NCBI GenBank assembly: GCA_036661515.1 | Contig: JAVWYO010000065.1 | Coordinates: 1-11,731 of the forward strand | Direction of reading: 5' to 3' | Source of the DNA: HGM05232 sp036661515 | Lineage (GTDB): Bacteria > Bacteroidota > Bacteroidia > Bacteroidales > Muribaculaceae | DNA length: 11,731 nucleotides | Part shown: positions 7,903 to 11,731 of the stretch, in pieces | How the letters are laid out: every line of letters starts with the position of its first letter | Position numbering within the stretch: position 1 is the first letter of the stretch | Notes under the pieces: model-generated | The model's database searches: none | What the model saw: only the letters and a program-made list of their open reading frames with translations | Told to the model about the DNA's origin: nothing | Position numbers and translations under genes: made by a program

Positions 7903-8745
7903 TTAAATGGCTGTATTATTGCAAAATGTTTGCTTAAAGTTCCTTTTGCGCATAATGTTTTTGACTGTTCGTGCAATTGCATATATAACAATAAGGAGTA
8001 TAACTATCGTAGCCGATGCCGGGACATCGATTAGATATGCACATAATAATCCGCCAATGGCACAAATAAGGCTAACGATTACAGATGTAATCATCATTGA
8101 CTTAAACCGATTTGTAAAAATTTCGGCAATCATTTGAGGCAGAGTCATAAGCGACATGAGTAGCATAATACCTATAAGGCGTATTGTGAGAACTATGCCG
8201 ACGGCGATGAATATTGTCATTGCATAGTTTATGAATCGTTCATGAAGCCCTATTGTCCGCGCAAAATCACGGTCGAAGGCGCATGCTATGATGCGTCTAT
8301 ATTGTATTATAAAAAAGAGTATAAGTATAATAGTAAAAGCAGCGAAAAGATATATGTCGCTACGAGTGATGGTGAGAATGTTTCCAAAAAGGAAAGATGT
8401 GAGTTCGGGTACATATCCTGGAGAAAGGAAAATGAAAAGAGTGCCTATTGCCATGCCGAGCGCCCACACTACCGCGATTGCAGAGTCTTCGCGTACGCGT
8501 TGCCGAGTAGAAAGCCATTCAACGCCAAGAGCCGAAGATATAGCAAATACGCTTGCCATTAATATAGGACTTATGCCGAGGAAATATCCCAGTCCCAGTC
8601 CACCAAAACATGCGTGCGTGATGCCCCCCGTAATAAAAACCATGCGGCGTGTAACTATGTAGGTACCAATAATTGCAGATGCGATGCTCACAATTATTAC
8701 TCCCAATAGAGCGTTTTGAACAAAGGCATAAGTAAATATATCCAT
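7903..8745 (-). CDS. ABC-3 family metal-ion (Zn/Mn-type) transporter permease
   Basis: The 280-aa protein is almost entirely hydrophobic with about eight membrane segments. It carries family hallmarks of ZnuB/MntB permeases: a cytoplasmic-face segment TRRMVFITGGITHACFGG (about 32-49, with His44), VREDSAIAVVWALGMAIG (about 84-101), the signature SFLFGNILTITRSD (117-130), FDRDFARTIGL (157-167), a LPQMIA helix (202-207) and PASATIVIL (242-250). Such permeases form the inner-membrane channel for zinc, manganese or iron import with an ATPase (ZnuC-like) and a solute-binding lipoprotein (ZnuA-like). Neither partner is in the window, so the substrate is unknown and the name znuB would be only a guess. 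It sits 25 bp after the 136-aa gene and 11 bp before porW, so it is probably co-transcribed with both. The ATG at 8745 gives the expected first helix. Confidence 0.9.
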   Translation of the reverse strand: MDIFTYAFVQNALLGVIIVSIASAIIGTYIVTRRMVFITGGITHACFGGLGLGYFLGISPILMASVFAISSALGVEWLSTRQRVREDSAIAVVWALGMAIGTLFIFLSPGYVPELTSFLFGNILTITRSDIYLFAAFTIILILFFIIQYRRIIACAFDRDFARTIGLHERFINYAMTIFIAVGIVLTIRLIGIMLLMSLMTLPQMIAEIFTNRFKSMMITSVIVSLICAIGGLLCAYLIDVPASATIVILLIVIYAIARTVKNIMRKRNFKQTFCNNTAI

Positions 8746-8770
8746 TCTGTAATCTTTATTTTATATTGAA

Positions 8771-9181
8771 CTATCCTTTACGTTTTTCGCTAATCAATAA
8801 TAATAGTTCATCTTTCACAATTTGAGGAAGTTGTATTTGACGTAATTGAATAGATCTGTACCAGCCTGCTACGTCATCGGGGCGGAGTGTGAAGAATATT
8901 TCTTGAAATTGCTCAATTTGAGCGTCGGAATAAGTGTGAGGGTCTATTCCTCGATAGGCATCAAGTTCCTCGTCGTCGTAATATATCGTTTCATTGCTTA
9001 CTCCTGTGAGTAATGAGTCTTTTTCACAAATTATGTGTTGTCCACAACATTCGTCGTCTTTTGGTTCTTTAATTTCATCATTTGGGTTGTTCTTATTGCG
9101 ACGCAATGATATTAAGTTGTGGATATATAGGATTATGCCCACAACTATTGTTGCTAATAGTATCCAGATAGCTCCTTTCAT
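8771..9181 (-). CDS. Small membrane-anchored protein of unknown function with a CCGxHxxC motif
   Basis: I do not recognise a characterised family. The 136-aa protein has one N-terminal membrane helix (about 4-24) followed by basic residues (SLRRNK), which by the positive-inside rule suggests a cytoplasmic C-terminal part. A charged linker then leads to DDECCGQHIICEKDSLL (42-58), where Cys45, Cys46, His49 and Cys52 could bind a metal or a thiol-linked cofactor. Next comes an acidic YYDDEELDAYRG segment (67-78) and a C-terminal helical part with FQEIFFTLRPDDVAGWYRS. Its ATG at 9181 shares one base with the aroA stop (TAATG), so translation is probably coupled to aroA. From memory, small proteins with this CCG.H..CEKDSLL motif occur next to aroA in other Bacteroidales; I infer a conserved gene pair. 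Proximity to a metal permease is compatible with a metal-related role but proves nothing. Confidence 0.75.
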   Translation of the reverse strand: MKGAIWILLATIVVGIILYIHNLISLRRNKNNPNDEIKEPKDDECCGQHIICEKDSLLTGVSNETIYYDDEELDAYRGIDPHTYSDAQIEQFQEIFFTLRPDDVAGWYRSIQLRQIQLPQIVKDELLLLISEKRKG

Positions 9182-10413
9182 TATTGTTTTATAAGATTAA
9201 ATCCTGCGCCGTTGAGGTGTTCCCAATAATTAGGATAAGACTTGCTGACTACCTCTATGTTTTCGATTATGATGTCTTTGTGAATTATTGCAGCTGGAGC
9301 AAAAGCCATTGCCATGCGGTGGTCGTCGAATGTGGCGATTGAGGGATTAATGTCGGGCTCGGTGCGAGTGTCGTCCCAAGATAGAGTGTCATTGTTTCTT
9401 GCTGTGATGCAATATCCGAGTTTTAGTAATTGAGAACGTAGTGCTTCGATGCGGTCGGTCTCTTTTATTTTTAGAGTTGATAGCCCCGAAATGTCGAATG
9501 GAATATTTAGCATGCAAGCCGTAACCACTATCGTTTGTGCAATGTCGGGTTTCTCTCTTAGGTCGATGCCAATGTATTTTATATGCTCTGTTCTATTCAT
9601 AGAAGATAGCACCATTCCATCGGTTGTAATATCAGTTTTTACTCCAAATAATATGAATAGTGTTCTTATGTTTGAGTCGCCTTGTACGCTATTGAGATGT
9701 AATCCTTTGAGTGTAATTTTAGCAAAAGGGTGTAGCGCTACGAGTTGATACCAATAAGAAGCTGCCGACCAATCGCTTTCTACTGTGAATGATGATGATG
9801 CGTAGTTGCCTTGTGGAATAGTGATTACATTTTGGCTCATTGTAGCGTTAACTCCAAATTCTTGCATGATTGACAGTGTCATTTTTATGTAGGGAAGCGA
9901 AATTATGTCTCCCGATAGTGTGATTGTCAATCCGCCTTCAATAATGGGCGCAATCATGAGAAGAGCCGATATATATTGAGAACTAACGTTTCCGGGAAGT
10001 TCTAATTTTGCAGTTTTTAGATTTGTCCCTTTCACAAGAATAGGAGGGAATCCTTCATTTTTTAGGTATGTTATATTTGCGCCACAAAGTCTCAGAGCGT
10101 CCACAAGAATCTTGATAGGTCGCATGCGCATGCGTTCTGAGCCATCGATTGTTACAGATGAGTTGCATTTTATCGCAAAATAAGCTGTAAGGAATCGCAT
10201 AGCGGTGCCTGCGGCTCCTATATTTATATATGAGTCGCTTGATGCTAATGCATTAATCATTGCATCTGTGTCATCGCATTTTGCAATATTTTTAATGTTG
10301 CATTTGCAATTTGATAGGGCATTAATTATTAAAGCTCTGTTGCTTATGCTTTTAGATGCTGGCAACGATACTTCGTAATTGATGTGCTGAGGAGATACTA
10401 TCTTGTAATTCAT
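9181..10413 (-). CDS. aroA: 3-phosphoshikimate 1-carboxyvinyltransferase (EPSP synthase)
   Basis: The enzyme joins shikimate-3-phosphate and phosphoenolpyruvate to make EPSP, the sixth step of the shikimate pathway to aromatic amino acids. Visible motifs are SLPASKSISNRAL (Lys21, Ser22, Arg26), GAAGTAMRF (66-74), DGSERMRMRP (90-99), SSQYISALL (144-152), KPDIAQT with catalytic-position Asp290, KETDRIEAL (317-325, Glu318) and DDHRMAMAF (363-371), plus Lys391. I chose ATG at 10413 (410 aa). A TTG at 10422 would add only three residues and lies within a candidate -7 box. Two active-site loop positions differ from E. coli: GNAGT is GAAGT, and the proline after GTAMR (Pro101 in E. coli) is Phe74. 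I believe this is usual in Bacteroidales. The gene heads the apparent six-gene operon and ends in a TAATG overlap with the next gene. Confidence 0.96.
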   Translation of the reverse strand: MNYKIVSPQHINYEVSLPASKSISNRALIINALSNCKCNIKNIAKCDDTDAMINALASSDSYINIGAAGTAMRFLTAYFAIKCNSSVTIDGSERMRMRPIKILVDALRLCGANITYLKNEGFPPILVKGTNLKTAKLELPGNVSSQYISALLMIAPIIEGGLTITLSGDIISLPYIKMTLSIMQEFGVNATMSQNVITIPQGNYASSSFTVESDWSAASYWYQLVALHPFAKITLKGLHLNSVQGDSNIRTLFILFGVKTDITTDGMVLSSMNRTEHIKYIGIDLREKPDIAQTIVVTACMLNIPFDISGLSTLKIKETDRIEALRSQLLKLGYCITARNNDTLSWDDTRTEPDINPSIATFDDHRMAMAFAPAAIIHKDIIIENIEVVSKSYPNYWEHLNGAGFNLIKQ

Positions 10414-10419
10414 AACATA

Positions 10420-10427
10420 CAAATATA
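10420..10427 (-). promoter_or_regulatory. Candidate -7 box just upstream of aroA
   Basis: On the minus strand the sequence TATATTTG fits TAnnTTTG exactly and ends six bases before the aroA ATG (10413). If used, it would give an almost leaderless transcript. A -33 TTTG at 19-21 bp is not clear: an ATTG lies 16 bp away. It is an alternative to the candidate promoter inside repeat copy B, about 200 bp further upstream. Confidence 0.3.
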
Positions 10428-10499
10428 GTAATAATTACACGACCAATTGCAAGAGTATGAGTATAGAAAATGCGAGTAATGATGAAATAGTATTGTAGA

Positions 10500-10519
10500 T
10501 ACGCACTTTGGGGTGCGTA
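10500..10519. repeat. GTACGCAC-type hairpin next to repeat copy B
   Basis: TACGCAC and GTGCGTA form a perfect 7-bp stem around a 6-nt loop (TTTGGG). The arms are the same motif that builds the ends of the larger repeat (10553-10674), which starts about 33 bases away. It may be a remnant of a second element or an additional binding site. It lies in the leader between copy B and aroA. Confidence 0.6.
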
Positions 10520-10552
10520 CTGATAGTTTTGCAAATGATTGATACACAACGC

Positions 10553-10674
10553 ATTGGTAGGGGTACGCACAGTACGCACAGTACGCACCCTTTTTGCGTA
10601 TATATCTGATTTATAGGAGTATAACAAAGGTAGAGTTCAATGTTATATAATTAATGCGAAAAAAGGGTGCGTAC
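10553..10674. repeat. GTACGCAC repeat element, copy B
   Basis: Three perfect-phase 9-mers (GTACGCACA, GTACGCACA, GTACGCACC; 10563-10589) are followed by CTTTTT, a spacer and an inverted copy, AAAAAGGGTGCGTAC (10660-10674). The latter forms a perfect 15-bp inverted repeat with 10581-10595. The flanking TTGGTAGG and the core GAGTATAACAAAGGTA (10617-10632) are also shared with copy A, nearly base for base. The element sits in the divergent region between aroA (minus) and the rubrerythrin gene (plus), about 140 bp upstream of the aroA ATG. Its right end comes within 67 bp of the rubrerythrin start. Confidence 0.85.
10624..10632 (-). promoter_or_regulatory. Candidate Bacteroides -7 box inside repeat copy B, reading toward aroA
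   Basis: The minus-strand sequence TACCTTTGT matches TAnnTTTG and lies in the only central block conserved between the two repeat copies. It would start a transcript with a leader of about 200 nt that contains the 9-mer array and the 10500-10519 hairpin before aroA. No good -33 box is visible at the usual distance, so this is tentative. Confidence 0.4.
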
Positions 10675-10709
10675 ACTTATCTTTTTTTTAATAATTCAAA
10701 ATATACTAT

Positions 10710-10718
10710 TATCTTTAC
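10710..10718 (+). promoter_or_regulatory. Candidate -7 box for the rubrerythrin gene
   Basis: TATCTTTAC is one base off TAnnTTTG and sits 22 bp before the ATG at 10741. A T-rich stretch (10682-10689) lies about 20 bp upstream in the -33 region without a clean TTTG. The following A-rich AAATACAAAAGAT directly before the ATG, with no Shine-Dalgarno, is typical of Bacteroidota leaders. Confidence 0.4.
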
Positions 10719-10740
10719 AATAATATTAAATACAAAAGAT

Positions 10741-11400
10741 ATGAAAAGAAGTGTTCAAATATTAGTAATGTTGATGGCTTGCGTGGCTGTTGTGTCGTGT
10801 TCATCAAAGGATAAGACTATTGCAAACTTAAAGGCTGCGATAGATGGTGAAGTGACAGCCGTAGTAACTTATAATGCTTATGCCGACCAAGCTGCTAAGG
10901 ATAGCCTTAATAAGGTGGAGGCGATGTTTCGTGCTACCTCAAAAGCCGAATCGGTGCATTTGAATAGTCATTTGAAAGCTTTGAAAGAGCTTGAAGATGC
11001 TGATTATAAGCCAAATATTAAGATGGTGGAATGTAGTAGTACTATGGAAAATTTGCAGGAGGCGATAAATGGAGAAACGACAGAATTTGCGACTATGTAT
11101 CCTAAGTTTTTAGCTGATGCTAAAGCGGAGGGTGCAGAAGGGGCTGTTGCTACATTTAATTATGCTTTAGATGCAGAGATGCAGCATGCAAAAATCTATG
11201 CCGAGACATTGTCGAAATTAACGACTGGTGTTGCAATAGATGGTATGTATTATGTGTGTCCTATATGTGGATATGTGTATGTGGGAGTTCCAGAGTCAAC
11301 GTGCAAATTATGTAAATGCGCCGCTGGCAAATTCATTGTATATAATTCTGAAATACCAACATCGGATAGCTATACTGGAGCATCGCCAAAAACTGAATAG
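10741..11400 (+). CDS. Rubrerythrin-family lipoprotein (exported diiron peroxidase-like protein)
   Basis: The 219-aa protein begins with a signal peptide ending in VAVVSC (Cys20), typical of a Bacteroidota lipoprotein. A ferritin-like four-helix domain (about 25-160) keeps the full set of rubrerythrin diiron ligands by spacing: Glu37, Glu70-x-x-His73, Glu112, Glu115, and Glu146-x-x-His149. A C-terminal rubredoxin-like domain (about 170-202) has Cys173/Cys176 (CPICGY) and Cys188/Cys191 (CKLC), then a short tail. Rubrerythrins reduce hydrogen peroxide in anaerobes and are usually cytoplasmic. Here the signal places it in the periplasm or an envelope membrane. The ATG at 10741 is preferred: an in-frame ATG at 10654 lies in the end of repeat copy B and would bury the signal peptide behind 29 extra residues. 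The gene is divergent from aroA and appears monocistronic. The electron donor is unknown. Confidence 0.9.
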   Translation: MKRSVQILVMLMACVAVVSCSSKDKTIANLKAAIDGEVTAVVTYNAYADQAAKDSLNKVEAMFRATSKAESVHLNSHLKALKELEDADYKPNIKMVECSSTMENLQEAINGETTEFATMYPKFLADAKAEGAEGAVATFNYALDAEMQHAKIYAETLSKLTTGVAIDGMYYVCPICGYVYVGVPESTCKLCKCAAGKFIVYNSEIPTSDSYTGASPKTE

Positions 11401-11419
11401 AACAAGATTTAGAAGCTGT

Positions 11420-11454
11420 TTTGAGTTGTGAGTCGTGAGTTTTGAGTCGTGAGT
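11420..11454 (+). repeat. Heptanucleotide tandem array 1 (five units of NNTGAGT)
   Basis: Five consecutive 7-mers read TTTGAGT, TGTGAGT, CGTGAGT, TTTGAGT and CGTGAGT. The array begins about 20 bp after the rubrerythrin stop codon and lies in its likely 3' untranslated region. Confidence 0.85.
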
Positions 11455-11473
11455 TTTGGGCGTGGGTGGAGTG

Positions 11474-11490
11474 GAACGTCTTCGACGTTC
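11474..11490. repeat. Palindromic hairpin GAACGTC-TTC-GACGTTC, copy 1
   Basis: This is a perfect 7-bp stem with a 3-nt TTC loop, repeated identically at 11580-11596 and 11697-11713. It is followed by TTGG and not by a U-tract, so a classic intrinsic terminator is not supported. Confidence 0.8.
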
Positions 11491-11511
11491 TTGGCTGGGT
11501 GTTAGGGTGTT

Positions 11512-11552
11512 ACCCCACAATTGCGTTCGCTTTGCTCACTGCATTATGGGGT
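11512..11552. repeat. Imperfect stem-loop ACCCCA...TGGGGT
   Basis: ACCCCA (11512-11517) and TGGGGT (11547-11552) pair. The next bases inward (CAATTGC and GCATTA) pair imperfectly, leaving a loop that contains GCGTTCGC. It lies between hairpin copies 1 and 2. Confidence 0.5.
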
Positions 11553-11557
11553 TAAAT

Positions 11558-11576
11558 TTCAGAACTTCGTTCTGAA
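11558..11576. repeat. Perfect hairpin TTCAGAAC-TTC-GTTCTGAA
   Basis: An 8-bp perfect stem surrounds a TTC loop and directly abuts the second GAACGTC hairpin. It shares the TTC loop but has a different stem sequence, which suggests the hairpin shape and not just its sequence recurs. Confidence 0.7.
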
Positions 11577-11579
11577 GTG

Positions 11580-11596
11580 GAACGTCTTCGACGTTC
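11580..11596. repeat. Palindromic hairpin GAACGTC-TTC-GACGTTC, copy 2
   Basis: Identical to copy 1. Here it is followed by TTTTG, so it has a weak U-tract on the plus strand and is the best of the three as a possible terminator for the rubrerythrin transcript. Confidence 0.7.
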
Positions 11597-11607
11597 TTTT
11601 GCTTGGC

Positions 11608-11642
11608 TTTGAGTTTTGAGTTATGAGTCGTGAGTTTTGAGT
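11608..11642 (+). repeat. Heptanucleotide tandem array 2 (five units of NNTGAGT)
   Basis: Five consecutive 7-mers read TTTGAGT, TTTGAGT, TATGAGT, CGTGAGT and TTTGAGT. It has the same unit type and number as array 1, with a different order of variants. Confidence 0.85.
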
Positions 11643-11696
11643 TTTCTCACATATTCCACAGATGTTTGGTTTTGACTTTTGGGTGTGGGTGGAGTG

Positions 11697-11713
11697 GAAC
11701 GTCTTCGACGTTC
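11697..11713. repeat. Palindromic hairpin GAACGTC-TTC-GACGTTC, copy 3
   Basis: Identical to copies 1 and 2. Its flanks match copy 1 on both sides (GTGGGTGGAGTG before, TTGGCTGGGTGTTAGGG after), which marks the start of a second unit of the 223-bp repeat cut by the window end. Confidence 0.8.
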
Positions 11714-11731
11714 TTGGCTGGGTGTTAGGGC

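Larger units (their letters stand above)
11401..11731. repeat. Non-coding repeat field: heptanucleotide arrays and TTC-loop hairpins
   Basis: After the rubrerythrin stop no credible gene is present up to the window edge. The region repeats with a period of about 223 bp: 11461-11508 (GTGGGTGGAGTGGAACGTC...TTGGCTGGGTGTTAGGG) recurs at 11684-11730. It contains two arrays of five 7-mers of the form NNTGAGT (11420-11454 and 11608-11642), three copies of GTGGAACGTCTTCGACGTTC (11471-11490, 11577-11596, 11694-11713) and other hairpins. The field continues beyond the window. Confidence 0.85.

Noticed and set aside
10352..10627. Minus-strand ORF with VRTVRTVRT repeats upstream of aroA
   Set aside because: The peptide repeats are simply the translation of the 9-bp GTACGCACA triplets, and the frame overlaps the aroA start region. 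It is a shadow of the repeat element.
1311..10674. The two GTACGCAC elements as att sites or ends of a composite mobile element carrying the T9SS genes
   Set aside because: They are direct repeats flanking aroA-to-porE, but the cargo is core genes, the recombinase lies outside the interval, and no target duplication is visible. A dispersed element is simpler.
10654..10740. N-terminal extension of the rubrerythrin ORF to an upstream ATG
   Set aside because: The upstream ATG lies in the inverted end of repeat copy B, and the extension would hide a clean lipoprotein signal that starts at 10741.
11308..11520. Minus-strand ORF with HDSKLTTHNSK-like peptide
   Set aside because: It is the translation of the heptanucleotide repeats and overlaps the rubrerythrin gene on the other strand. 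Such peptides are typical spurious products of intergenic repeats.

Overview
The window looks like chromosomal DNA of a low-GC member of the order Bacteroidales. The support is a type IX secretion (T9SS) gene set, which is confined to Bacteroidota, a Bacteroides-type tyrosine recombinase, AroA and ABC-3 proteins with Bacteroidales-like sequence, several candidate -7 boxes of the Bacteroides form TAnnTTTG, and few Shine-Dalgarno sites. I cannot name the genus.

Layout. Bases 160-1170 (minus) encode a Bacteroides-type tyrosine recombinase. Bases 1171-1501 are non-coding and hold copy A of a roughly 120-bp repeat built from GTACGCAC motifs. Bases 1502-10413 hold six minus-strand genes packed as one apparent operon, transcribed from high to low coordinates: aroA, a 136-aa membrane-anchored protein of unknown function, an ABC-3 family metal-ion permease, a PorW/SprE lipoprotein, PorX and PorE. 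Junctions are TAATG (aroA/136-aa gene), 25 bp, 11 bp, an ATGA overlap (porW/porX) and 19 bp. Upstream of aroA lies copy B of the GTACGCAC repeat plus a hairpin of the same motif. A lipoprotein rubrerythrin is encoded divergently at 10741-11400. The last 330 bases are a non-coding field of heptanucleotide arrays and perfect short hairpins with TTC loops.

How the genes work together. PorW, PorX and PorE are three T9SS components. PorX is the response regulator/phosphodiesterase that controls and associates with the machine. PorW is an essential outer-membrane lipoprotein of the secretion apparatus. PorE is a TPR-propeller-CRD-OmpA lipoprotein that anchors the apparatus to peptidoglycan. In the model species I remember (Porphyromonas gingivalis, Flavobacterium johnsoniae) these genes lie apart. 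Here they are consecutive and partly translationally coupled, downstream of aroA and a metal permease. No translocon genes (porK/L/M/N, sov), sensor (porY) or T9SS cargo are visible in the window.

The most unusual non-coding signal is the pair of GTACGCAC elements. Both are in the same orientation, each lies about 140 bp upstream of a minus-strand start codon, and each carries a conserved TACCTTTG core that reads as a Bacteroides -7 promoter box toward that gene. A mobile or dispersed promoter/operator element is a reasonable hypothesis but is not proven.
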